6,205 nt of DNA from CAG-826 sp964504595 (GTDB lineage: Bacteria; Bacillota_I; Bacilli_A; RFN20; CAG-826), in contig CAZDEE010000033.1 in the NCBI GenBank assembly GCA_964504595.1, positions 1 to 6,205 on the forward strand, in the 5' to 3' direction. The position numbers and the translations under genes were made by a program. Of this stretch, positions 1 through 6,205 are shown piece after piece. Numbering within the stretch: the stretch's first letter is position 1; each line of letters opens with the position of its first letter. A model generated the notes under the pieces. It worked only from the letters and a program-made list of their open reading frames with translations, did not search any database and had not been told where the DNA came from.

Positions 1-173
1 TTTAAAATACTTTTCAATAAATATTTCGTTTTAAATTTAAAAACTCCTAATTTTTTTTGAAAAATTACCATAAAATACAAGATGCATAAAATTATAAATG
101 TCATAATGAAATTTTCGAAAAATGCAGTCAAAAATGAAGCTAAGCATAAAATTCTTTTTTTTATGTCACAACT
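1..173. other. AT-rich intergenic stretch without a supported gene
   Basis: The stretch holds runs of A and T, a 10-nt palindrome TTTTCGAAAA (112-121) and two copies of GCATAAAATT (84-93 and 144-153), all of which could be chance in such composition. An AGGAG on the minus strand (48-44) has no start codon at a suitable distance within the window. I see no tRNA, other RNA gene or mobile-element end. Confidence 0.6.
103..131 (-). promoter_or_regulatory. Possible weak sigma-A-type promoter facing left
   Basis: On the minus strand TTGACT (131-126, five of six matches to the -35 consensus) is followed after 17 nt by CATTAT (108-103, four of six matches to the -10 consensus). It lies just beyond the operon terminator and could serve a gene to the left of the window. 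Such matches are frequent by chance in DNA this rich in A and T, and no gene or well-placed ribosome binding site is visible downstream. Confidence 0.22.
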
Positions 174-208
174 AAAAAAGGATGATGTTCCGTAAGGATA
201 CACCATCC
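174..208 (-). terminator. Rho-independent terminator of the operon
   Basis: In the transcribed (minus) direction, arm GGATGGTGT (208-200) pairs with ACATCATCC (188-180), with one G-U pair. After a single bulged A (199) the stem continues as TCC (198-196) with GGA (191-189) around a TTAC loop (195-192). Six T residues (179-174) follow directly. Stem plus T-run is the classic intrinsic terminator and sits about 46 nt past the stop of the last gene. On the other strand no T-run follows, so it works leftward only. Confidence 0.92.
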
Positions 209-226
209 ATATTTAAGATTCTTAAT

Positions 227-242
227 GGTTCTTTAAAGAACC
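227..242. repeat. Perfect 16-nt palindrome in the 3' untranslated region
   Basis: GGTTCTTTAAAGAACC is a perfect inverted repeat lying 12 nt beyond the stop codon at 255-257 in the direction of transcription. In RNA it can form a GGTTC/GAACC hairpin with an AU-rich top. No T-tract follows it on the minus strand, so it is not itself an intrinsic terminator. It may protect the mRNA 3' end or bind a dimeric protein; neither can be decided here. Confidence 0.6.
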
Positions 243-254
243 TATTTAACTTTA

Positions 255-3080
255 TTAATCTTTCTTTTTGAAGAAAACTAATCCTAATAGAGCAATTGAA
301 CAAAGGATAACAGCGGCACTGGTACCTTGTTTTGCACAACCACCACATCCTGTGGAAGTATTTTCTTGATTTCCACTATTACTGGAAGTTGAAGTATTTG
401 TGTCACCACCAGGTTCAGAAATAGTTTCTTTAACTTCTATATCATAATCAATTGGATCAGCTTCATTACCCCAGTTATCAACACAAGTTACATTTACATG
501 ATACTTTCCAAGCTTAGAAGCAACAAATCTATTTCTTTCAATTTCTAATACGATTCCATCTGGATCAGTAACTTTAACGTTTGCATTTAAAATATCAAGT
601 GCGTCATTTGTGGCTGTAAAGATTGGTAATTTAACAGTATCACCAAGTTTTGCTTCAGTAACACGAGCATTAGATTCACTGATAACAGGTTTTGATTTTA
701 ATACAAATTGACGTTCTTGAGATACTAAAGTGTAATCTTTAAATTCTGTTGTGGTATTAAAGATATTAAAACCAACATAAGCATTTTCCATATCACGTGA
801 TGATAATCCTTCAAATGTAGTGGTAAATGATGGATTGAAAGATTGATTTAAATAGACTTTAACATCATCGCCAACAATTTGTACCTCAACTTTATTATCA
901 GTACCAGCATAATCAAATGATACTTTTTGTTCTCTCCATTCTGCTCCAATACACTTACCATTTAACCAACCAGTAACTGTAATATTTGGAGAAGATCCAG
1001 CCCATTGTGATAACCAAACAATAATATGATTGCCGCTATCTTTATAGTAAGGCATGAATCCTGTTTTAAACTCTGAAGCAGTTGTATCTTTAACATTAAC
1101 TATTGCGGACATATAGAAATCCTTAGTTTCTGTATTAGGATAAAGTGCATTTGAACTCTTAAATGTTGTTCCGCCTCTTAAATTTCCGGTAACTATTTTA
1201 TTTTCTTCATCGACTTTCCATGTATCATAATGAGCTCCATATAAATCCCAATTACCTTGTTCAACAAGACTATAAGATGTATATCCACTGACTTTAACAT
1301 TACTAACTGAAACCGCACTTCCACCTGCTACAAGACCAACATTAGGTGAGATCGAAGTGTCATTGCCTACGATAGCAAAATCGCCTTGTTTAACGATTTT
1401 AATACCATACCAACTAACAAATACATATCCATCTTTAATTTCAACGCTTAAGCTCTTTGTTCCACCTGCATATGTAATACCTGATTTTAATGGAAATGTT
1501 TCGCTATAAATATTAGTTCCAAAATGATTTGTAAGAATAATTCCATTTGGGGTTACTTCAACTAAAAGATAGTTATCGCTATCTTCAATCCATCCATAAA
1601 AGCCATAGATTGTTGATGCTGTAATATTGGTAAAATCCGCTGATATTGCTACATTGTCAACTTTATTTGAAGTAAAATAAATTGAAGATATTTTACTTGC
1701 ATCATCATTATCTATTCCTTCATTAGAAAATGTATAAGTTCCGGATGAATAGCTAATAGGATTTTTATCCGTTTTTGCGGATATAAAATAAGTTGTAGAA
1801 GTTCCTAATTTATCTGTATACCAGTCATATGGATTATATGCAATTTCTTCAATGGAAACACTAGTATATTTAACATTAGTATTTCCGGCAATTAATCCAT
1901 ATTTTCCATCGGATAATAAGGAAGGATTTGAATATGTTGCATATTCAACACCGCCGATTGATAAAGTAAACTTACTACCTTGCTTAATAACAGTCATATT
2001 TTCTAATGAACTTAATGAGAGATTTTCTTCTTTTAATTCAGAAATTAAAGTCTCAGTTTTTGAAGCACCAAGAAGGATTGTAGTTTTACCTTCAAAGCCC
2101 ACTTTTACAGTTCCATTTTCTTTTTTTACAACTGCGCCTAAATAGTTATATTCATCTAAATACCAAGCAAGTAAGCCTACTGCACTATTATCAGCATCAG
2201 TCTTAACATCTAAGTTAAGATTAATTTTATATTTTTCTTCTGAAATTGGATTATTAATAACTACTAAATTATGTTCCCATTTTTCTTCATTTGTAGTAAT
2301 TGAATATTCATTTTCATTTTTAGTCCATGTTGTATCAAAGGCTTTTGCTACAACATTATCATCAATTATTTGATATTCACCTACAGTATTTAAATTTGTA
2401 TAGGTGAAGTTTTTAAATGTGAAATTATCTGCATATCCATAAACACCTATTTCTGCAGGTTTTGAAGCATGTTGTACCGCTTCACGGAAAGCATAAAATC
2501 CAATTTGTTCATTATTGATAAAACAATAATATGTATAAGTATCCTTATCTTCTGAGATAGTTCTTTTAACCTTAAAGTTAATTGAATCTGAAGAAGGAAT
2601 AGCAACACCATCGGTCCAAATATCATTCCATTCTGATTGAACAAAGCCCTCTTTCCATGCAACCATATTTTGTCCATTAATACGACCTGTAATTTGAATT
2701 TGTCGCATTTGACTTGGTCTTTCAGTTGCGGACCAGTCCATATAAGCAATAATATAGTTGTTATCATCTAAATACCATGGAACAATACCGGCTTGAGTTT
2801 CATGATCATTTGGAAAACCCATTGTACCTTGAATATCAACGCTTATTTCATATTCACCAATTGCTTTGTATTCATTAGTAACAAAGTAATTAAGTCTCAT
2901 ACTAGTATTGTTTTCAACCAAAATTGCATCATTTGTTACTGTATAAGGATTACTACCTGACGACTTAACATGATGCCAGTTATCAGCATTATAACTAGCG
3001 GAAGCAACTTTAGGTGAAGAAACATTAACCACTCCAACACCCATTGCTATAAGAATAAAGGCTAATAATTTTTTTCTCAT
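255..3080 (-). CDS. Secreted multi-module surface protein: four jelly-roll-like modules, Ig-like domain and GCGGC-type C-terminal membrane anchor
   Basis: A signal peptide (KK, hydrophobic core, probable cleavage after VASA at residue 28) is followed by four related modules of about 180-200 residues: approximately 31-230, 235-415, 416-600 and 606-788. Each carries a 13-residue signature with invariant Gly, Asp and Asn: GIVPWYLDDNNYI (98-110), GLLAWYLDEYNYL (302-314), GFYGWIEDSDNYL (493-505) and GFMPYYKDSGNHI (674-686). The beta-rich pattern and these motifs recall concanavalin A-like/LamG or DUF1080-like jelly rolls, which often bind carbohydrate; I see no GH16-type ExDxxE active site, so binding rather than catalysis is inferred. 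Residues about 798-884 form an Ig-like domain ending in the typical GKYHVNVTCVDNWGNEA pattern. A Ser/Thr/Asn/Gly linker (886-910) leads to GCGGC (911-915), a hydrophobic segment (about 920-937) and KKKD. There is no LPXTG. It is the last gene of the operon, 15 nt after the lipoprotein gene, and probably presents or captures the glycan that the lipoprotein handles. The exact ligand is unknown. Confidence 0.88.
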   Translation of the reverse strand: MRKKLLAFILIAMGVGVVNVSSPKVASASYNADNWHHVKSSGSNPYTVTNDAILVENNTSMRLNYFVTNEYKAIGEYEISVDIQGTMGFPNDHETQAGIVPWYLDDNNYIIAYMDWSATERPSQMRQIQITGRINGQNMVAWKEGFVQSEWNDIWTDGVAIPSSDSINFKVKRTISEDKDTYTYYCFINNEQIGFYAFREAVQHASKPAEIGVYGYADNFTFKNFTYTNLNTVGEYQIIDDNVVAKAFDTTWTKNENEYSITTNEEKWEHNLVVINNPISEEKYKINLNLDVKTDADNSAVGLLAWYLDEYNYLGAVVKKENGTVKVGFEGKTTILLGASKTETLISELKEENLSLSSLENMTVIKQGSKFTLSIGGVEYATYSNPSLLSDGKYGLIAGNTNVKYTSVSIEEIAYNPYDWYTDKLGTSTTYFISAKTDKNPISYSSGTYTFSNEGIDNDDASKISSIYFTSNKVDNVAISADFTNITASTIYGFYGWIEDSDNYLLVEVTPNGIILTNHFGTNIYSETFPLKSGITYAGGTKSLSVEIKDGYVFVSWYGIKIVKQGDFAIVGNDTSISPNVGLVAGGSAVSVSNVKVSGYTSYSLVEQGNWDLYGAHYDTWKVDEENKIVTGNLRGGTTFKSSNALYPNTETKDFYMSAIVNVKDTTASEFKTGFMPYYKDSGNHIIVWLSQWAGSSPNITVTGWLNGKCIGAEWREQKVSFDYAGTDNKVEVQIVGDDVKVYLNQSFNPSFTTTFEGLSSRDMENAYVGFNIFNTTTEFKDYTLVSQERQFVLKSKPVISESNARVTEAKLGDTVKLPIFTATNDALDILNANVKVTDPDGIVLEIERNRFVASKLGKYHVNVTCVDNWGNEADPIDYDIEVKETISEPGGDTNTSTSSNSGNQENTSTGCGGCAKQGTSAAVILCSIALLGLVFFKKKD
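258..350 (-). other. Cysteine-containing C-terminal membrane-anchor / candidate sorting signal
   Basis: These bases encode the last 31 residues of the surface protein: GCGGC (residues 911-915), AKQG, a hydrophobic helix of about 18 residues and a KKKD tail. The architecture of motif, transmembrane helix and basic tail is that of tripartite sorting signals such as LPXTG, PEP-CTERM and MYXO-CTERM, but with a Cys-Gly-Gly-Cys motif in place of LPXTG. It should hold the protein in the membrane, whether or not it is later cut. Confidence 0.75.
717..2990 (-). repeat. Four diverged protein-level module repeats (A-B-B-A)
   Basis: Approximate module limits on the DNA, in transcription order, are 2990-2391, 2378-1836, 1835-1281 and 1265-717. 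The 13-residue signatures are encoded at 2751-2789, 2139-2177, 1566-1604 and 1023-1061. Modules 1 and 4 share an NW start, a TG-x-[IL]-NG turn (TGRINGQ and TGWLNGK) followed by a Trp-Lys/Arg-Glu stretch, and an F-K-[ND]-[FY]-T end. Modules 2 and 3 instead share a [YV]-GL-[IV]-AG strand near their ends (YGLIAGNTN and VGLVAGGSA). No DNA-level identity is obvious, so the duplication is old. Confidence 0.7.
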
Positions 3081-3088
3081 AAATAATT

Positions 3089-3097
3089 CCCTTCCTT
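3089..3097 (-). promoter_or_regulatory. Ribosome binding site of the 941-residue surface protein gene, overlapping the lipoprotein stop
   Basis: On the minus strand this reads AAGGAAGGG, 8 nt before the ATG at 3078-3080. Its first two bases belong to the TAA stop of the lipoprotein gene (3096-3098). It confirms the chosen start and points to translational coupling. Confidence 0.8.
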
Positions 3098-5483
3098 ATT
3101 TTTTAAGCGGTTTACCGCCGATACCATATTCATTGAGTAACGCAACTTGCTCTTCATAAGTTGCTGTTACTTTAAAGATATCATTTACACCAAATGTTTC
3201 TTCAAAATTAGCAATTGGTTCAATATTAGCCACTCCAGACCAAGGAAGCCATGTATTAACTGATTTAAATTTAAAATCAGCAACATTTGTAGCTTCTGGC
3301 ATCATAGCACGATATTTATAGCCAACTTTTCCATCATAATCAGAAGAAAGTTTAGTGTCATTTTGTAATAATTTTGCGGCATTTAAATAGAATTCATCAC
3401 CTGTAAATAAATACATTTTATAGGTTTCATAGAAAGTATATGCACTATAGTTATCAGCGCCTGAATGTCCAGTTGCGATAACAGAGAATCCAATAACACC
3501 TCCATCAGAGAATGGATTTCTTAAAGCATCGTCTTTAGTAAAATTAGGAATAATCCAATCATAGACATAAGTCCAAGATAAGGCACATACAGTTGCGTGT
3601 TCAGCTGCTTTTAAATACTTTTCTTCATTTGATAACATGTAAGCAGCATTGAAACAATACATTGCATAGACTGCTGCTTCTTTATCGACAGTATTAGGAT
3701 TATCTGGAGTACCTCCAACATATTTACCTAATTTTTGATATAACTCTTCATAGCAATAATCAGCAGCGGCTAATGCGGATGTCTTATATTTTTCATCATT
3801 TGTTAATTCATACATTTTGGCTAAGAAACGAACCGCAATTGGAGTATTTAATTTCGATGTTCCTTGGTAAGTTGCATTATCAGTACTTTCTTCAACTTTG
3901 CCATTTGTCTTATATGCACGATAGAATGAACCATCAGTATTTTGAACTTTAACTAAATTTTCAGCAAATTTAAGTAATGATGATGTCCATTGTGGTTTAT
4001 TAATTCCATAGGCTGATGCCACTCTAACAGCATCAATAATTCCTTCCATACCATCAACCATACATCTTAAAAATGAAGGATATTCTCTTCTTCTTCCACC
4101 ATTGTTATCAGCGGATGGATCCCACCAAACAGTTGGGAAATAAGAAGACATAATTCCATCTTTTGTCCAGAAGTCAATGATATTCTCACCTTGAGATATC
4201 ATTTCTTCATTGTTATTAGCTAAGCCAGTTCTTAATAAATGGTAAGCGGCTGGTATTTGTTGACCGACAAATCCCATTTGGAAAGAAACTCCTTCTTTAT
4301 TTGTGGCATTAGGTAAATCTAATGACCATGGGAATCCAGCGGCAACTACATTTCCACCATTTTTATATTCTTTATATTCTTTATTAAAGATTTCAATATT
4401 TTGATCATAAATTGTCGACATATCCATATCGGCTACATAGCGTTCCTCCGCTGTATAAGCATTACGATATGATTCGACCATTGCGTCATTATAGTTTTCT
4501 TTTTTAGTTCCTATAATTCCAACGCGATAACTTTGAACATATCCTTCTTGAACTGAATGATATTTTCTTATGATACCTTTTCCAGCATCATATGTATTTG
4601 GTCCTTCAGTACAAGGATAAGTAAATGAAACACCTAATTGAGGCGCAATTTGAATTCCAACAGAACCGAATTGAAGTTCATTATTAATTTCTCCTGCTGA
4701 TCCTCCATCATCGGCATTTCCAATACCAACTTCAGGTTCAAGATGCATAATCGCGGTTGATAAACCAGTAAACTTACTTCTTTCCATGACCATTGGTAAG
4801 CCACATCTTGTTTCTTTAACAAATATTTGATCTAAATCAAGGTTTGAAGCAATCGCACCATTTACAACATTTTCACTATTCTTATATAAAATGCTTGGAA
4901 TAAAGTAATCAAAGTCATCATAGTAATTACCATTTGTACCATCAAGCATTTTATATATTGAAGCAAATCCAGCATCTTCACTATTTGCGGTATTGATACT
5001 TACCGATCTAGCAACTCCAAAAACATTATTTGAAACATAATATGAGTCTTCAATAAAGAACTCTGAACCATTAGATGTTTTAACAGTTGATGTTAATTTA
5101 TAACCGAATTCTGTTTTCTTTATTGTGTCATATGCTTTATTATAAAAAGTTTCAATAAATGATTCAACACCAATACCTGAACCTTTTCCTCTAACTCTTA
5201 AAGAAGCAGGTGTCTTATTGTAAGAAGCAATTTTTTCATCTTTAATGGTCATTAATTGAACACCATATGTTAAATCATTATTCACATTAAAAATTAATTG
5301 AAAATCATTTAAAGCAATTCCTTTTTTATTTTCATCTTCTACAAATGAAGATTCATTTAATATAGGAAGATTTAATGGATTATCATTATTTTGTTTTCCC
5401 GTTGAAGTAGCTCCATTAATATCGCCACATCCAACAAGTAAAGACAAAGACGCCGCCAAAGCCATAATACTCTTTTTATTCAT
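3096..5483 (-). CDS. Secreted lipoprotein with six-hairpin glycosidase-like fold; candidate polysaccharide-processing enzyme, family unassigned
   Basis: The N-terminus has two lysines, a hydrophobic stretch and a lipobox LVGC with the lipidated Cys at residue 19, followed by a polar Ser/Thr/Asn/Gly-rich tether, so the mature protein should sit on the outer face of the membrane. Residues about 60-350 look beta-rich and are probably a beta-sandwich. Residues about 395-765 are rich in repeated amphipathic helices with aromatic and Asp/Glu clusters, as in (alpha/alpha)6-barrel enzymes. Notable stretches are PTVWWDPSADNNGGRRR (450-466), GGTPDNPNTVDKEAA (590-604), GHSGADNYSAYTFYE (672-686) and WLPWSGVANIEP (745-756). 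Asp/Glu in the 590-604 and 672-686 stretches are candidate active-site residues (inference). A beta-sandwich followed by a helical barrel is known for several glycoside hydrolases and some polysaccharide lyases, but I cannot match a specific family; an epimerase or a non-catalytic binding protein remains possible. It is not a typical ABC substrate-binding protein. It lies 12 nt downstream of a sugar permease, which supports a glycan role. The start is supported by a good Shine-Dalgarno and the signal peptide. Confidence 0.85.
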   Translation of the reverse strand: MNKKSIMALAASLSLLVGCGDINGATSTGKQNNDNPLNLPILNESSFVEDENKKGIALNDFQLIFNVNNDLTYGVQLMTIKDEKIASYNKTPASLRVRGKGSGIGVESFIETFYNKAYDTIKKTEFGYKLTSTVKTSNGSEFFIEDSYYVSNNVFGVARSVSINTANSEDAGFASIYKMLDGTNGNYYDDFDYFIPSILYKNSENVVNGAIASNLDLDQIFVKETRCGLPMVMERSKFTGLSTAIMHLEPEVGIGNADDGGSAGEINNELQFGSVGIQIAPQLGVSFTYPCTEGPNTYDAGKGIIRKYHSVQEGYVQSYRVGIIGTKKENYNDAMVESYRNAYTAEERYVADMDMSTIYDQNIEIFNKEYKEYKNGGNVVAAGFPWSLDLPNATNKEGVSFQMGFVGQQIPAAYHLLRTGLANNNEEMISQGENIIDFWTKDGIMSSYFPTVWWDPSADNNGGRRREYPSFLRCMVDGMEGIIDAVRVASAYGINKPQWTSSLLKFAENLVKVQNTDGSFYRAYKTNGKVEESTDNATYQGTSKLNTPIAVRFLAKMYELTNDEKYKTSALAAADYCYEELYQKLGKYVGGTPDNPNTVDKEAAVYAMYCFNAAYMLSNEEKYLKAAEHATVCALSWTYVYDWIIPNFTKDDALRNPFSDGGVIGFSVIATGHSGADNYSAYTFYETYKMYLFTGDEFYLNAAKLLQNDTKLSSDYDGKVGYKYRAMMPEATNVADFKFKSVNTWLPWSGVANIEPIANFEETFGVNDIFKVTATYEEQVALLNEYGIGGKPLKK

Positions 5484-5490
5484 ATTTTTT

Positions 5491-5497
5491 CTCCTTT
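5491..5497 (-). promoter_or_regulatory. Ribosome binding site of the lipoprotein gene, overlapping the permease stop
   Basis: On the minus strand this reads AAAGGAG, 7 nt before the ATG at 5481-5483. Its first bases are shared with the TAA stop of the permease (5496-5498). The site fixes the start of the lipoprotein gene and suggests that ribosomes finishing the permease can reinitiate there. Confidence 0.85.
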
Positions 5498-6205
5498 ATT
5501 TAATACCGGTCATAACTATTCCTTCAACAAAGAATTTTTGACCAGCTAAATACAATATTAACGTTGGAATTAAACCAACTATACTACCCGCCATTAAACG
5601 AACTTCATTTAAATTTCGTGCAGTTGATAATCCTTGAATAAATATTTGAATCGTATATGTTTTAGGATCATCGCCAACATAAAGTAATGGTCCTAAATAA
5701 TCGTTGTAACATCCATTAAAGCCTAATAATAATTGAGTTATTAACGCTGGAATAGATAAAGGAAGAATAATTTTTAAGAACATTCCAAACCTTCCCATTC
5801 CATCCATTTCAGCCGCTTCTTCTAAATCACGAGGTAAAGTGGCAAAATATTGTTTTAAAAAGAACATCGTTCCAACCGATCCAAACATACCTGGAACTAC
5901 AATTGGGAATGCTTTCCACCATTGAGGTGTCTTATAAATTTCTGTAAATAACATATAAGAAGGGAAAGTAAAAATAATTCCTGGAATTACCATTGTGGCA
6001 AGCATCAAGAAGAAAGCAACATTTTTTCCTTTAAAATCAATACGGGCAAAAGCATAAGCCGCTAAAGCACTAAAGAAAGTACCAACAATTACTGGAGGTA
6101 AAATATAAGATAAAGTATTAATTAAGGAAGAATAAATATTACCATTCTCATTTGGTGTTAAGACAAAAATATATTCAGTTAAATCTATTACACCAGTATT
6201 AAATT
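5496..6205 (-). CDS. Carbohydrate ABC transporter permease, MalG/CUT1-type (5' end outside window)
   Basis: This is an inner permease subunit of an ABC importer for oligosaccharides (binding-protein-dependent transport inner membrane component, MalG-like), working with a second permease, a substrate-binding lipoprotein and an MsmX/MalK-type ATPase, none of which is visible here. The decisive motif is the cytoplasmic EAA loop, encoded with its first three residues at 5811-5819: it fits EAA-x3-G-x9-I-x-LP exactly and docks the ATPase. Hydrophobic segments lie on both sides, and the C-terminus (FFVEGIV..GIK) is the usual MalG-type ending, so the 3' end is intact. The frame stays open to the right edge: upstream of the internal ATG at 6003-6005 it encodes family-like sequence including LPPVIVGTFFSALAAYAFAR and FKGKN. 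The internal TTG/ATG at 6003-6008 is therefore not the real start. About 235 residues are visible against roughly 270-300 for the family, so some tens of N-terminal residues are missing. The sugar transported cannot be predicted. Confidence 0.93.
   Translation of the reverse strand, partial: FNTGVIDLTEYIFVLTPNENGNIYSSLINTLSYILPPVIVGTFFSALAAYAFARIDFKGKNVAFFLMLATMVIPGIIFTFPSYMLFTEIYKTPQWWKAFPIVVPGMFGSVGTMFFLKQYFATLPRDLEEAAEMDGMGRFGMFLKIILPLSIPALITQLLLGFNGCYNDYLGPLLYVGDDPKTYTIQIFIQGLSTARNLNEVRLMAGSIVGLIPTLILYLAGQKFFVEGIVMTGIK

Noticed and set aside
84..153. Two copies of GCATAAAATT, 60 bases apart, considered as operator or repeat units.
   Set aside because: Ten-base matches are expected by chance in DNA this poor in G and C, and no third copy or symmetrical arrangement is present.
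1..212. Open minus-strand frame running from about 212 to the left edge, with ATG codons at 206, 104 and 71 and a hydrophobic, Phe/Ile-rich translation.
   Set aside because: It runs straight through the intrinsic terminator, none of the ATGs has a Shine-Dalgarno, and the composition is what AT-rich noncoding DNA gives. A gene starting at 104 or 71 and continuing beyond the window cannot be fully excluded.
258..350. LPXTG-type sortase signal at the end of the surface protein.
   Set aside because: No LPXTG or close variant precedes the hydrophobic segment; the only motif there is GCGGC.
1852..2145. Plus-strand reading frame of 97 codons inside the surface protein gene.
   Set aside because: It is antisense to a well-supported gene, has no recognisable domain and no neighbouring plus-strand genes; it is a shadow of the coding strand.
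2447..2767. Minus-strand reading frame of 106 codons in another frame of the surface protein gene.
   Set aside because: It overlaps module 1 entirely, has no independent ribosome binding site evidence and encodes low-complexity Leu/Ile-rich sequence.
255..3080. Possible GH16-type catalytic domain in the jelly-roll modules.
   Set aside because: No ExDxxE active-site motif is visible in any of the four modules, so only a binding role is proposed.
4634..4822. Minus-strand reading frame of 62 codons in another frame of the lipoprotein gene.
   Set aside because: It lies fully within the lipoprotein gene and has no protein-like features.

Overview
The window is AT-rich (by eye about one third GC) and comes from a bacterium using the standard code: all three genes end in TAA, and Trp positions I checked are TGG (for example the WW pair in the lipoprotein). 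A classical N-terminal lipobox, a sugar ABC permease and a Gram-positive-looking C-terminal membrane anchor, combined with the low GC, suggest a Firmicutes/Bacillota member. Low-GC Erysipelotrichia or gut Bacilli/Mollicutes-related groups such as RF39-like lineages would fit. The taxonomic assignment is an inference from composition and protein style.

Layout: everything is on the minus strand, so the operon reads from right to left. From the right edge there is (1) the 3' part of a MalG-type sugar ABC transporter permease, whose 5' end lies beyond the window; (2) a 795-residue lipoprotein with a predicted N-terminal beta-sandwich and a helical (alpha/alpha)-barrel-like C-terminal half resembling six-hairpin glycosidases or polysaccharide-processing enzymes; (3) a 941-residue secreted surface protein made of four related jelly-roll-like modules, an Ig-like domain, a short Ser/Thr/Asn linker and an unusual GCGGC + transmembrane + KKKD C-terminus. 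The genes are separated by only 12 and 15 nt, and in both junctions the Shine-Dalgarno overlaps the upstream stop codon. A strong intrinsic terminator at 174-208 closes the unit, with a perfect 16-nt palindrome between the last stop codon and the terminator. The leftmost 173 bases are very AT-rich, with no convincing gene; a weak leftward promoter is possible.

Working model (inference): a surface glycan-use cassette. The modular protein binds or displays a carbohydrate, the lipoprotein attacks or modifies it at the outer face of the membrane, and the ABC importer takes up the released sugars. The substrate cannot be read from the sequence. The most unusual items are the cysteine-containing C-terminal anchor, which is not an LPXTG sortase signal, the A-B-B-A arrangement of the four modules, and the lipoprotein, which I cannot place in a known glycosidase family.
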